From UBA7672 sp040398425 (GTDB lineage Bacteria > Pseudomonadota > Alphaproteobacteria > Caulobacterales > Hyphomonadaceae), in NCBI GenBank assembly GCA_040398425.1, contig JBBATZ010000008.1, forward strand, positions 1 to 64,000: a stretch of DNA of 64,000 nucleotides. Direction: 5' to 3'. Positions within the stretch are counted from its first letter, which is position 1; the number at the start of each line of letters is the position of its first letter. Position numbers and translations under genes: made by a program. A model generated the notes under the pieces. It searched no databases. It was not told the DNA's origin and saw only the letters and a list, made by a program, of their open reading frames with translations. This document shows, piece by piece, positions 16,246 through 25,916 of this stretch.

Positions 16246-19200
16246 TTGTCCAACGATATCGCATTTTCCTCGGACGAGTTTCTCGCGGCGGTTCGTGCTG
16301 TCGTGCCAGCGACAAGGATCGACGCAGCCCTGACGGACTTTCTCGACCAGTATGGCTCCGATGCCTTCGTCGAGGACGTGCTGACGCTGACGACGGAAGA
16401 CGCCGCCGCCCTCGCCATCAGCCTGTGGGAATTCAACCAGGCCAACGTAAAGCAGCCAGCGCGCGCCATCCGCGTGCGTCGCGCCGTGGGCGCCAACGGC
16501 AAGCCGCTGAAGATGGACATCGCCGAGATCGTCGGCGCCGACATCGCCTTCCTCGTCGATAGCGCGATCAATGTCTGCCAGGACGCCAAGGTCGAAACCC
16601 GCGCTGTGCTTCACCCTGTGGTGGCCGGACCTGGCGGCAAGCGCTCGACCATACAGATCCACCTGCCGCTGCTGGACGACGCGTTGCGTACAGACCTGCA
16701 GAAACGCCTCGAGACGACGTTCGCAGACGTGGAAGTCGTAAATGCCGACTTCGCCGCCATGCGCGCCAAGATGGAGATGGTTTCCGAAGCACTCGCTGGC
16801 GTGAAGGCCAACCACGGCCGAACCTCGGCCGAGATCAACGAGGCGCGCGCCTTCCTCGACTGGCTGGCTGATGAGAACTTCACCTATCTCGGCGCCCGCG
16901 ACTACACATTCGCGCTCGATAACGACGGCCATCTTGCGGCCGAGGAACCGGAAGTCGACGTGGCCTCGGGGCTTGGCGTCCTGCGTGATACCGTCCGCAA
17001 TGTGCTGTCGCGAGGATCCGAGCCGACCATGCGCACGCCGGCGATCCGGGCCTTCATCAACGAGCCCTCGCCGATCATCGTCGCCAAGGCCAGCCTGAAG
17101 ACGCGCGTCCACCGCAGCAACTTCACGGATTACATCGGCGTCAAGCGCTACGATGAACGGGGCGAGGTCATCGGGGAAACGCGCTTCGTCGGCCTGTTCA
17201 CCTCCGAGGCCTACACCCGGCCGGCCGATGAAGTTCCTTTGATCCGGCGCAAGATCGCCAATGTGCAGGCCGCCGCGCACAAAGGCTCGCGTTTCTCGGC
17301 CAAACAGCTCGATCTCGTCCTGAAAACCTACCCCCGCGACGAACTCTTCCAGATTTCGGAAGCCGACCTCGCGCGCATCTCCTCCGGCGTCCTCCGCCTC
17401 CTCCTCCGCCCCCGCCCCCGCCTCTTCATCCGCCGCGACCGCTTCGACCGCTATGTTTCCGCGCTGCTTTATACCCCGCGCGACAGCTACACTTCGGAAC
17501 TGCGCACGCGGGCGCACCGTCTTCTGGCCGAAGCCTATGGTGGACGGCCGACCGCTTTCTATCCGTCATTCGGCGAAGGCCCGCTGGCACGCGTGCACCT
17601 CATCATCGGCGTTGATCGCGGTCACCCGGAGCCTGACGAAGACTCGCTGGACCTGCAGATGCGGCAGCTGTTCGAGACGTGGGAAGATGCGCTGTCGCGT
17701 GTGGCCCGTTCGACCGGATCTGATCAGACGCTGGCGACCTATGCGCGCTTCACCGTCTCCTACAAGGAATCCTTCCAGCCTGAAGAAGGCCTCGCTGACC
17801 TCATCGCTATCGCCGGTCTGTCGCAAGGCAAGGCGCTGCGCGCGCGCGTCTGGGGACCCGAATACGAGGCTCATGTCAGCCGCGTGAAGATATATCACCG
17901 CGACCACCCGCTCGATCTGGCCGAGATCGTCCCCGTGCTGGAACGCATGGGTCTGCGCGTGCAAGCCGAGGTCGGTCATCCCATCCGCATCGCCGCCCAC
18001 GAAGGCGCGATTGACGCGATTGTCTATGTGCACGACCTCGCCATCGAAAGACCGGCGGGACAGAAGCGACTGGATGCGCGTTTTGAGAAAGCTTTCGAAG
18101 CGATCTGGGCGCGCGAGACGGAGAACGATCGTTTCAACGGCCTCGTCGTGGCGCTTGGCGCCGATTGGCGCTCCGCCGCTTTGCTGCGCACATTGTGCCG
18201 GTATCGCAGCCAGTCCGGCCTCGATCCGTCCGAGCAGGTGCAGATTCGGGCCCTGGCCGAGCACGCCGAGATATCAAACAACCTGCTGAAGCTTTTCGCG
18301 ATCAAGTTTGATCCGGCTTCAACCGCTGACATTCCAGCGCGCCGACAAGCCGCTACACCCGTGATTGCTGAAATCGAGAAGCAACTCGAAGGCGTCGCAA
18401 CGCTGGATGCCGATCGCGCGCTGCGCAGACTTCTCGTCCTCGTGAAATCCTTGCAGCGGACGAACTACTATCTGCAGGACGATGCCGGAAAGCCTTACCG
18501 CCATATCGCGGTGAAGATTGCCAGCCGCGAGGCCGATCCGCTGCCGGCGCCGCGTCCCTATCGTGAGATATTCGTCTGGTCGCCGGATGTAGAGGGGGTT
18601 CACCTCCGCTTCGGACCCGTCGCACGCGGCGGTCTGCGATGGTCAGATCGCCGCGACGATTTTCGCGCCGAAGTGCTGGGCCTTGTGAAGGCGCAGCAGG
18701 TGAAGAATGCGGTCATCGTTCCGGTAGGTTCGAAAGGCGGGTTCTTCCCCAAGAGCTTGCCTGCCAAGGGCACGCGCGAGGAGATCCAGGCGGCCGGCAT
18801 CGCAGCCTACAAGACGTTCGTCGGCGCGTTGCTGCAGATCACGGACAACATTGTCGGCGGCAAGACGGTCCATCCGCCGGGTGTCGTGGCGTGGGACGGT
18901 GAAGACCCTTATCTCGTGGTCGCAGCTGACAAGGGTACGGCGACGTTCTCCGATATCGCAAACGGTCTGTCGGCAGACTACAATTTCTGGCTCGGCGACG
19001 CGTTCGCATCGGGCGGCTCCGCTGGTTATGACCACAAGAAGATGGGCATCACGGCGCGCGGCGCGTGGGAAGCGGTGAAGCGCCACTTCCGCGAAATGGG
19101 CCGCGACACCCAGAGCCAGCCGTTTTCCGTCATCGGGATTGGCGACATGTCGGGCGATGTGTTCGGCAACGGAATGGTCCTGTCAGAATTCATCAGCCTG

Positions 19201-21075
19201 CAAGCGGCGTTCGACCACCGCCATATCTTTCTCGACCCCAGTCCCACCGATCTCGAAGCCGCGTTCAACGAGCGTCAGCGCATGTTCAACCTGCCCCGCT
19301 CGTCGTGGGCGGACTACACCGCGACACTCCTCTCGAAAGGCGGCGGCATTTTTGAGCGCTCGGCCAAGTCGATCCCGCTGAGCTCCGAGATCAAGGCGCT
19401 GACGGGCCTCACCGAAGACGCCGTGACGCCCGACGTGCTGATGCACGCGCTCCTGTTGGCAGAGGTCGACCTGCTCTGGTTCGGCGGCATCGGGACCTAC
19501 ATCAAGGCCTCCACACAGTCGCATGCGGACGTCGGCGACAAGGCGAACGATGCACTTCGCGTCGATGCAAAAGACCTGCGTGCGAAAGTGATCGCCGAAG
19601 GCGCCAATCTTGGCGTCACGCAGGCGGGCCGCATCGAATTCGCGCGCAAGGGCGGCCGCATCAATACTGACGCCATCGACAACTCGGCTGGAGTCGATTC
19701 GTCCGATCACGAGGTCAATATCAAGATCCTCACGGCCGAAGCGATCCACGAGAAAGCGCTGAAGGTGGAAGACCGCAACGCCCTGCTCGCTCGCATGACG
19801 GATGAAGTTGGCCATCTGGTCCTGCGAAACAACTACGACCAGACGGGCGCTCTCTCCGTGATGCAGGCGACGGCAGCTGCTGACCTCGACAGCCATGAAA
19901 GCCTGATCGAGTCCCTCGAAAAACAGGGCAAGCTCGACCGTATTGTCGAAGGCCTTCCGGCAATGGAAACGTTCCGCAAGTTGCGCGATGGCCATGACGG
20001 ACTGACGCGGCCGGAACTTGCCGTCATCATGGCCTATGCCAAGCTCGACCTCTTTGCGTCGCTCATCGCATCGAAGGCGCCGGATGATCCCGCGTTCGCG
20101 CCGCTGCTGATCGACTACTTCCCGGATGAGCTGGCGATCTATGGTGAAGCGCGCAAGCGCCACCGCCTGCACCGCGAGATCATCGCGACTGTCCTGTCCA
20201 ACCGGATCGTCAACCTCACGGGCCCAACCTTTGCGATCCAGAAACGTGACGCGGAAGGGATCGATGTCGGCCTGGTCACGCAGGCGTTCGAAGCGGCCTA
20301 TTCAACCTTCCACATCGACGATCTGGTCGACCGCATCGACGCGCTCGACGGCAAGGCGCCCGCCGCGGCGCAGACCCTCATGATGGTCGAGACTTCCGCG
20401 AATCTGCGACTTCTGGCGGGCACATTTGCGTCGGACCCCGAACTTCTGCGAACCGGATCAATCGCCGGTGTCGTCGAGCGCAACCGCGACGCGATAGCCG
20501 AAATCCGCGCCCTGCTGCCCACCGCCCTCTCTCCGCTCGTTCTCGGTCGCGTCCAGGCGCGTGCTGACCTTTACCGAAAGGCCGGCGCGCCTGCCGATCT
20601 CGCGCAGGATGTCGCGCTTGTCCGGGCCCTCGCCTCAGCCCGCGAAACCGTGGAAATCGCTGCCCAGACCATATGGCCGCTGAAATCGGCCTTGCTGATG
20701 CAGCACCAGGTCGGCGAACAGCTGGGGCTCGATCGCATGCGCTCGGCGGCGCGCGACCTGCAGCCGCGCGATCACTGGGACAGGCTGGCGCTTCAGCGGG
20801 TTGCCGACGACCTGCCCCGTCAGCAGAGCGAACTCGCAATTGCTGCGATCCGGCACGCCCAGGCGGCGAAGGCCTCCCCGGCCAGCATCAACCGGGAGGA
20901 GGCCCGCCGATTGGTCGAAGCCTGGATCGTCCCCAGAAAAGGTCTTGCCGACCGTCTCATGCAACCCATGAGCGCATTTGACCGGCAAGGCGGATGGTCA
21001 CTTGCAAAATTGGTCCTGCTGGGCGACGCCGTACGCGAATTCGTTTATGCTTGTCGCAACGAAACTGTGGCCTGA
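16246..21075 (+). CDS. NAD-specific glutamate dehydrogenase, 180-kDa class
   Basis: 1609 residues, normal for the large NAD-GDH class. It oxidatively deaminates glutamate to 2-oxoglutarate and ammonia, mainly in amino-acid catabolism. A long N-terminal region with ACT-like segments precedes the catalytic domain at about 780-1200, marked by RGGLRWSDRRDDFRAEVLGL and KNAVIVPVGSKGGFFPK, then GIGDMSGDVFGNGMVLS, LAEVDLLWFGGIGTYIK and VIAEGANLGVTQAGRIEFA. The start is TTG 16246, with GGAG about 10 bases upstream; no ATG fits the family N-terminus. It is the largest gene in the window and is followed after 18 bases by a GNAT gene. Confidence 0.97.
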   Translation: MSNDIAFSSDEFLAAVRAVVPATRIDAALTDFLDQYGSDAFVEDVLTLTTEDAAALAISLWEFNQANVKQPARAIRVRRAVGANGKPLKMDIAEIVGADIAFLVDSAINVCQDAKVETRAVLHPVVAGPGGKRSTIQIHLPLLDDALRTDLQKRLETTFADVEVVNADFAAMRAKMEMVSEALAGVKANHGRTSAEINEARAFLDWLADENFTYLGARDYTFALDNDGHLAAEEPEVDVASGLGVLRDTVRNVLSRGSEPTMRTPAIRAFINEPSPIIVAKASLKTRVHRSNFTDYIGVKRYDERGEVIGETRFVGLFTSEAYTRPADEVPLIRRKIANVQAAAHKGSRFSAKQLDLVLKTYPRDELFQISEADLARISSGVLRLLLRPRPRLFIRRDRFDRYVSALLYTPRDSYTSELRTRAHRLLAEAYGGRPTAFYPSFGEGPLARVHLIIGVDRGHPEPDEDSLDLQMRQLFETWEDALSRVARSTGSDQTLATYARFTVSYKESFQPEEGLADLIAIAGLSQGKALRARVWGPEYEAHVSRVKIYHRDHPLDLAEIVPVLERMGLRVQAEVGHPIRIAAHEGAIDAIVYVHDLAIERPAGQKRLDARFEKAFEAIWARETENDRFNGLVVALGADWRSAALLRTLCRYRSQSGLDPSEQVQIRALAEHAEISNNLLKLFAIKFDPASTADIPARRQAATPVIAEIEKQLEGVATLDADRALRRLLVLVKSLQRTNYYLQDDAGKPYRHIAVKIASREADPLPAPRPYREIFVWSPDVEGVHLRFGPVARGGLRWSDRRDDFRAEVLGLVKAQQVKNAVIVPVGSKGGFFPKSLPAKGTREEIQAAGIAAYKTFVGALLQITDNIVGGKTVHPPGVVAWDGEDPYLVVAADKGTATFSDIANGLSADYNFWLGDAFASGGSAGYDHKKMGITARGAWEAVKRHFREMGRDTQSQPFSVIGIGDMSGDVFGNGMVLSEFISLQAAFDHRHIFLDPSPTDLEAAFNERQRMFNLPRSSWADYTATLLSKGGGIFERSAKSIPLSSEIKALTGLTEDAVTPDVLMHALLLAEVDLLWFGGIGTYIKASTQSHADVGDKANDALRVDAKDLRAKVIAEGANLGVTQAGRIEFARKGGRINTDAIDNSAGVDSSDHEVNIKILTAEAIHEKALKVEDRNALLARMTDEVGHLVLRNNYDQTGALSVMQATAAADLDSHESLIESLEKQGKLDRIVEGLPAMETFRKLRDGHDGLTRPELAVIMAYAKLDLFASLIASKAPDDPAFAPLLIDYFPDELAIYGEARKRHRLHREIIATVLSNRIVNLTGPTFAIQKRDAEGIDVGLVTQAFEAAYSTFHIDDLVDRIDALDGKAPAAAQTLMMVETSANLRLLAGTFASDPELLRTGSIAGVVERNRDAIAEIRALLPTALSPLVLGRVQARADLYRKAGAPADLAQDVALVRALASARETVEIAAQTIWPLKSALLMQHQVGEQLGLDRMRSAARDLQPRDHWDRLALQRVADDLPRQQSELAIAAIRHAQAAKASPASINREEARRLVEAWIVPRKGLADRLMQPMSAFDRQGGWSLAKLVLLGDAVREFVYACRNETVA

Positions 21076-21093
21076 CCCAAAAGCGGAGTGAGC

Positions 21094-21618
21094 TTGGAAC
21101 GCGATCTGACCTTTCGTGACGCCCAGATGAAGGACGCCGAAGGTCTGGCCGAAATCGGCCGCGAGACCTTCGCGGAAACGTTTGGCGACCTGTATCCGCC
21201 GGGCGACCTGCGCCAGTTTCTGGACGACACCTACTCCATCTCGAAGATGCAGGCTGACCTGGGCGATCCCGACATCGAGGTCCGTATCGCTTTTTCGGGA
21301 AAGAAAATGGCCGCCTACTGCAAGATCGGTCCGTGCAAGCTGCCCATCGATACGGGTCCAGAACCTGCCCTCGAACTCCACCGCGTTTATGTCTACGAGG
21401 CGCGTCAGGGCGTCGGCGCAGGCCGTATCCTGCTTGCCTGGGCGATTGAGCGGGCGCGGCAGCGCGGCGCGAAGAACCTTTTTCTAGGCGTCTGGCAATC
21501 CAACGAACGCGCCATCGCCCTCTATGAAAGCCGCGGGTTTGAAAAAGTTGGCGGCTACCAGTTCAAGGTCGGCGACACCCTGGACGACGAATTCATTATG
21601 CGCCTTCGCCTTGCGTAA
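21094..21618 (+). CDS. GNAT family N-acetyltransferase
   Basis: 174 residues. The acetyl-CoA binding motif is YVYEARQGVGAGRILLAWAIERARQRGAKN (RQGVGAG as the Q/RxxGxG/A loop), followed by LGVWQSNERAIALYESRGFEKVG. The N-terminus (FRDAQMKDAEGLAEIGRETFAETFG) is typical of the small-molecule or protein acetyltransferase group; the substrate is unknown. Start TTG 21094 is preferred because GCGGAG lies 5 bases before it; GTG 21088 overlaps that site. It is 18 bases after the glutamate dehydrogenase stop and probably shares its transcript. Confidence 0.9.
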   Translation: MERDLTFRDAQMKDAEGLAEIGRETFAETFGDLYPPGDLRQFLDDTYSISKMQADLGDPDIEVRIAFSGKKMAAYCKIGPCKLPIDTGPEPALELHRVYVYEARQGVGAGRILLAWAIERARQRGAKNLFLGVWQSNERAIALYESRGFEKVGGYQFKVGDTLDDEFIMRLRLA

Positions 21619-21714
21619 TGACGCTTACGTCTCGCTTTCCACTTAACCTCGCTTCGCAATCGCACTAAGTATCGACCCTGGCCCCAGTCCGGGCCCTCTG
21701 GAGCCCTGTAACCC

Positions 21715-22518
21715 ATGGATTTCGATCTCACGCCGCTTCTCACCGATCCGGCAGCGTGGGCGGCGCTTGTCTCGCTTGTCGTGATGGAGATCGTGCTCGG
21801 GATCGACAACCTGATCTTCATCTCGATCCTGACCAACAAGCTGCCGGAAGAGAATCGCGCCAGGGCGCGCACCATCGGCATAGCGCTTGCCCTGATCATG
21901 CGGCTTGCCCTGCTCGGCTCGATTGCCTGGATCGTTGGCCTGGTCCACCCCGTGATAGACCTTGGCTTCGTGGGTCCGCCTGGAGAGCATGGCGAGCCCA
22001 CCTTTGAAACCGCCTTCTCCTGGCGCGACATCATCCTGATCGCAGGCGGCCTGTTCCTTGTCTGGAAGGCAACCGCCGAGATCCACCACACCATGGAGCC
22101 GGGGATTGATCACAAGCAGGAGACGCCAGTCGCAGGTCGCGCCGTCATGAATTTCGGCGCCGCGATCGTGCAGATCATCCTGCTGGACATCGTTTTCTCG
22201 ATTGACTCGATCCTGACCGCTGTCGGCATGACGGATCACGTCGCCATCATGTTCATTGCCGTGATCGCGGCGGTGACAGTCATGCTGCTGGCGTCCGGTC
22301 CGTTGGCCCGCTTCATCAACGCAAACCCCTCCGTTGTGATGCTGGCGCTGGGATTCCTGCTGATGATCGGCATGGTTCTGATTGCTGATGGCTTCGGCAT
22401 CCATGTGCCAAAGGGCTATGTTTACGCGGCGATGGCTTTCTCGGCCTTCGTGGAGATTCTGAATCTCCTGTCCCGCAAACGCAAAGCCACGAAGCACAGC
22501 GATACGACCGTCCATTAA
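21715..22518 (+). CDS. TerC family integral membrane protein
   Basis: 267 residues with about seven membrane helices. The paired acidic motifs of TerC are present: MEIVLGIDNLIFISIL in helix 1 and LLDIVFSIDSILTAVGM later. TerC proteins are linked to metal (manganese) export or to loading of exported enzymes; the substrate here is not known. A cytoplasmic loop (HHTMEPGIDHKQETPVAG) separates the two halves. The gene stands alone, about 100 bases after the GNAT gene and 160 before iorA-like. Confidence 0.92.
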   Translation: MDFDLTPLLTDPAAWAALVSLVVMEIVLGIDNLIFISILTNKLPEENRARARTIGIALALIMRLALLGSIAWIVGLVHPVIDLGFVGPPGEHGEPTFETAFSWRDIILIAGGLFLVWKATAEIHHTMEPGIDHKQETPVAGRAVMNFGAAIVQIILLDIVFSIDSILTAVGMTDHVAIMFIAVIAAVTVMLLASGPLARFINANPSVVMLALGFLLMIGMVLIADGFGIHVPKGYVYAAMAFSAFVEILNLLSRKRKATKHSDTTVH

Positions 22519-22550
22519 GGCGCCGCTATCGTCAGACGCGCATATCGCTT

Positions 22551-22560
22551 TGTCGCGACA
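22551..22560. promoter_or_regulatory. perfect palindrome TGTCGCGACA
   Basis: Ten-base perfect palindrome in the spacer between the terC-like gene and the molybdenum hydroxylase genes, about 120 bases before the latter's start. Possible operator; no regulator can be named. Confidence 0.25.
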
Positions 22561-22681
22561 ACTTGCGCTACAACTAAGGCATTCGCTTGCGCTGAGGTGA
22601 GCGAATGTTCTCATGGCGACAGCGGGCCGGGACGTGAGCTAGCGTCATACATTCAACATACGGCCGACGGCGGAGGGTGCC

Positions 22682-23134
22682 ATGAAGCTCAATATCAACG
22701 GCAAGGACCAGGAGTACGCGGGGGAAGAAGACCGCCCCCTGCTCTGGTATCTGCGTGAGGACCTGCAGCTCACCGGCACGAAATTCGGTTGCGGTGTCGC
22801 CGCCTGCGGCGCCTGCACGGTGCTGGTCGATGGCCAGGCGACGCGCGCCTGCGTCACGCCTGCCGCCTCCCTCGAAGGGAAGAAGATCACGACAATCGAA
22901 GGCCTCGACACGCCGGCAGGCAAGGCCGTTCAGCAGGCCTGGTCGGAGCTCGACGTTGTGCAATGCGGCTGGTGCCAGTCTGGCCAGATGCTCGCCGCTA
23001 CCGCCCTGCTCACCACGACCCCCAAGCCAAGCGAACAACAGATTACCGATGGCATGACGGGCAATGTCTGCCGTTGCGCGACCTATCACCGTATCCGCGG
23101 CGCCGTCGCGCGCGCGTCTGAGATCATGGGGTAA
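22682..23134 (+). CDS. iorA: (2Fe-2S) subunit of a molybdenum hydroxylase, IorA type
   Basis: 150 residues. It carries both iron-sulfur sites of the xanthine dehydrogenase small-subunit family: plant-type ferredoxin motif CGVAACGACTVLVDG with an earlier-domain LREDLQLTGTKFGCG, and the helical second site CGWCQSGQM plus NVCRCATYHRIRGAV. It passes electrons from the molybdenum subunit. The two-subunit IorAB build lacks an FAD subunit, so a cytochrome or other carrier is the likely acceptor. The next gene starts 5 bases after the stop. The named substrate (isoquinoline) is from the family founder and need not hold here. Confidence 0.9.
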   Translation: MKLNINGKDQEYAGEEDRPLLWYLREDLQLTGTKFGCGVAACGACTVLVDGQATRACVTPAASLEGKKITTIEGLDTPAGKAVQQAWSELDVVQCGWCQSGQMLAATALLTTTPKPSEQQITDGMTGNVCRCATYHRIRGAVARASEIMG

Positions 23135-23139
23135 CGAAC

Positions 23140-25308
23140 ATGGCTGACACAGCAAGCTTTACCCCTTCGCGCCGCCTCGTCCTTACCGTCATGGGTATTG
23201 GCGCGGCCGGCTTCGCCGTCGGCTGCACAGTTGGTGGCGCAACCGCCTCTGGACCTGTCACGCAGTCCGCACTCGGTGACTATGTCCGCGTCGGATCCGA
23301 CAACACGATCACCGTCTATCTGCGCCACATCGAATTTGGTCAGGGCGTCTCCACGGGCCTTACCACAATCGTCGCCGAAGAGATCGACGCCGACTGGAGC
23401 CAGATGCGGTTCGAACATTCGCCCGCCGACAACGCCAAATACGGCAACCCAGCTTTCGGCGGCATGATGGGAACGGGCGGCTCCACCGCGATCTTCTCAT
23501 CGTGGCAGCAGCTGCGCGCCGCTGGCGCAAGCGCCCGCGAAATGCTGCGTCAGGCAGCCGCCAGGAAGTTCGGCGTCGACGCATCAGAAATCCTTCTCGT
23601 AAAGGGCAAGGCTGAAGCAGTCGGCAAGTCGGCGACCTATGGAGAACTCGCCGCAGAGGCCGCCAAGATCACACCGCCGGATCCGGCGGCGCTGAAGTAC
23701 AAGGAAGCGTCTGCCTATGAGTTCATCGGCAAGGAGCGCGATTCAACGAAATCTTTCGGCCGCCTCGATACGCCGGATAAAGTGCACGCCAAGGCGCAAT
23801 ACGCGCTTGACTACCACCCTGAAGGAACTTTGGTCGCCCTGCTCGCGCGGAGCCCGAAATTCGGCGGCAAGGTCGCTAGCTTCGACGACAGCGCGGCTAA
23901 AGCCGTAAAAGGCGTCACCGATGTCGTCCAGATCTCGAACGGCGTCGCCGTCGTCGCCACCGACTTCTGGGCTGCAAAAAAAGGCCGCGAAGCTCTCAAG
24001 ATCACATGGGACGATTCGGCCGCTGAAACGCGCTCGAGCGATGCGATCTTCGCCGACTATAAGAAGACGTTCGCCAAGTCGGGCCACGAGGCCCGCAAGG
24101 AAGGCAAAGGCGCCTCTGCTCTGCGCGGTGCTGGCGAAGTCGTGACGGCCGATTTTGAATTCCCCTATCTCGTCCATGCACCGATGGAGCCGCTGAACTG
24201 CGTCATCGAGTACAAGCGAGGGACAAGCGCCACGATCCATTCGGGTTCGCAGATGCCGACCGGCGACCAGGCCGCCGCCTGCGCTGTCCTCGGCCTCAAG
24301 CCGCAGCAGGTCACAATCGTCACCATGCTGGCGGGCGGCTCATTCGGTCGGCGCGGAACACCTGATGCTGACCTCGTCACCGAGGCGGCCCAAGTCGCCA
24401 AGGCGGTCAACGGCAAGGCGCCCGTCAAGTTCATGTGGACGCGCGAAGACGACATCCGCTCGGGCAAGTATCGCCCGATGTCGGTTCACCGGATGTCGGC
24501 GCGGCTGGACAAGGGCGCGATCGACTACTGGGGCGACACCACGGCGATCCAGTCGATCATGGAAGGCACGCCCTTCCTGCCGCCTGGCGCCGTCGATACG
24601 TCGTCGATCGAAGGCGGCTTCGATATCCCGTATGCCATCCCCAACATCGCGGTCGATCTTCACCTCGTGAAAGCGCCGACGAGCGTCCTCTGGTGGCGTT
24701 CGGTGGGGCACACCCACACGGCCTACGCCAAGGAGCACTTCCTTGACGTACTGGCGAAAAAGCTGGGCAAGGATCCGGTCGCCTATCGCCGTGAACTCCT
24801 CGCAAAGGAACCGCGCCTGCTTGGCGTGCTCAACCTCGCCGCCGAGAAGGCTGGCTGGGGTACGACCCTGCCCGCCGGGAAATTCCGGGGGGTCGCCGTC
24901 CACCACAGCTTCTCGTCTTATGTGGCTGAAGTGGCCGAGGTGTCGGTGAATGCGGATGGCACGTTCCACGTTGATCGCGTCGTGTGCGCCGTCGACTGCG
25001 GCATCGTCATCAACCCCGATATCGTGCGCGCGCAGATGGAAGGCGGCATTGGCTACGGTCTGTCCGCAATCCTCGGCGAGGCGCTGACGCTGAAGGACGG
25101 CGCGCCGGTGCAGTCGAATTTCTACGACTACACGCCGCTCCGCATGGCGCAGATGCCCAAGGTCGAAGTGTTCATGGTGCAATCGACCGAAGCGCCGAGT
25201 GGCGTCGGCGAGCCAGGCGTGCCCCCCATCGGCCCCGCTGTCGCCAACGCGCTTCTCGCAGCGACCGGCAAGACCTATGCAAAGCTGCCGCTCGGCACAA
25301 AAGCGTAA
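23140..25308 (+). CDS. iorB: molybdopterin-binding subunit of an aldehyde/xanthine-type hydroxylase, IorB type
   Basis: 722 residues. The N-terminus has a twin-arginine signal (SRRLVLTVMGIGAAGFAVGC), so the folded enzyme is probably exported to the periplasm together with its small subunit. Moco-binding blocks include GQGVSTGLTTIVAEEI, MLAGGSFGRRGTPDADLV, WWRSVGHTHTAYAKE and the active-site glutamate in GVGEPGVPPIGPAVANALLAATG. The hydroxylation substrate is unknown. It forms an operon with the upstream (2Fe-2S) subunit and ends in a strong terminator. No XdhC-like maturation gene lies in the window. Confidence 0.93.
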   Translation: MADTASFTPSRRLVLTVMGIGAAGFAVGCTVGGATASGPVTQSALGDYVRVGSDNTITVYLRHIEFGQGVSTGLTTIVAEEIDADWSQMRFEHSPADNAKYGNPAFGGMMGTGGSTAIFSSWQQLRAAGASAREMLRQAAARKFGVDASEILLVKGKAEAVGKSATYGELAAEAAKITPPDPAALKYKEASAYEFIGKERDSTKSFGRLDTPDKVHAKAQYALDYHPEGTLVALLARSPKFGGKVASFDDSAAKAVKGVTDVVQISNGVAVVATDFWAAKKGREALKITWDDSAAETRSSDAIFADYKKTFAKSGHEARKEGKGASALRGAGEVVTADFEFPYLVHAPMEPLNCVIEYKRGTSATIHSGSQMPTGDQAAACAVLGLKPQQVTIVTMLAGGSFGRRGTPDADLVTEAAQVAKAVNGKAPVKFMWTREDDIRSGKYRPMSVHRMSARLDKGAIDYWGDTTAIQSIMEGTPFLPPGAVDTSSIEGGFDIPYAIPNIAVDLHLVKAPTSVLWWRSVGHTHTAYAKEHFLDVLAKKLGKDPVAYRRELLAKEPRLLGVLNLAAEKAGWGTTLPAGKFRGVAVHHSFSSYVAEVAEVSVNADGTFHVDRVVCAVDCGIVINPDIVRAQMEGGIGYGLSAILGEALTLKDGAPVQSNFYDYTPLRMAQMPKVEVFMVQSTEAPSGVGEPGVPPIGPAVANALLAATGKTYAKLPLGTKA

Positions 25309-25320
25309 TCAGGCGAATTG

Positions 25321-25347
25321 CGATGCGGGACAGGCGGTCCCGCATCG
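25321..25347 (+). terminator. terminator of the iorAB-like operon
   Basis: Perfect 11-bp stem, CGATGCGGGAC at 25321-25331 and GTCCCGCATCG at 25337-25347, with a 5-base loop, followed by TGTTT. It starts 13 bases after the stop codon. Confidence 0.85.
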
Positions 25348-25499
25348 TGTTTGCCGGTTAATCCAGATCACTTTTCGGCCTGCCTCAGCGCATTCAGCAC
25401 TTTAGGCGACGCAGGCTACGTTACAGTATCGTAATCTGCCTAACTCGCGCCCGATTTCCCCCGTAACTGGACACTGTCGATCACCAGCGGGGGGTGCCT

Positions 25500-25916
25500 A
25501 TGCGACTTGTCTTGTTGGCCATGGTTATCGTTATCGCCCCTGCTATGACGCCGACCGCGCCCGCCGACGCGCAGGGCTCCGTTCGGAATGCGTCTGAAGC
25601 TTCAAAACAAGTGATCATCTCCGCTGGCGCAGTTGGAGAAAGCGGCATCAAGGCGTCGACCGGCATCGTCGCAATCCCGCTCGGCGGGGTTGCGCTGGCA
25701 TCGGGCGCGGTCGGTGTTGCTGCGAATGCATCTGGCTACAACGAGATCGGCAGGGGCTTCCAGGACGTAAGCGGCGGTGTCTCGAAGGGCGCACGCTCGC
25801 TCGTCGAGTTTTCCGGTGAGCCGCTGTCCGTCACCGACGATGTAATCGTCGGCAAGCCAGCTCAGCCTCTACCTCAACCCGCCCCGCGTGTTCCCTACGC
25901 GCCGGGTCAGGAATAA
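25500..25916 (+). CDS. exported protein of unknown function, partner of DUF2145
   Basis: 138 residues from ATG 25500, with a G-rich site directly upstream. A signal peptide (MRLVLLAMVIVIAPAMTPTAPADAQ) leads to an Ala/Gly/Val/Ser-rich segment with a hydrophobic stretch (GIVAIPLGGVALASGAVGVAANA) and a Pro-rich end (PAQPLPQPAPRVPYAP). The segment ASGYNEIGRGFQDVSGGVSKGARS is amphipathic. Its stop overlaps the next start (TAATG), so it is coupled to the DUF2145 lipoprotein. It may be a periplasmic or outer-membrane-associated factor; no known family was recognised. Confidence 0.75.
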   Translation: MRLVLLAMVIVIAPAMTPTAPADAQGSVRNASEASKQVIISAGAVGESGIKASTGIVAIPLGGVALASGAVGVAANASGYNEIGRGFQDVSGGVSKGARSLVEFSGEPLSVTDDVIVGKPAQPLPQPAPRVPYAPGQE

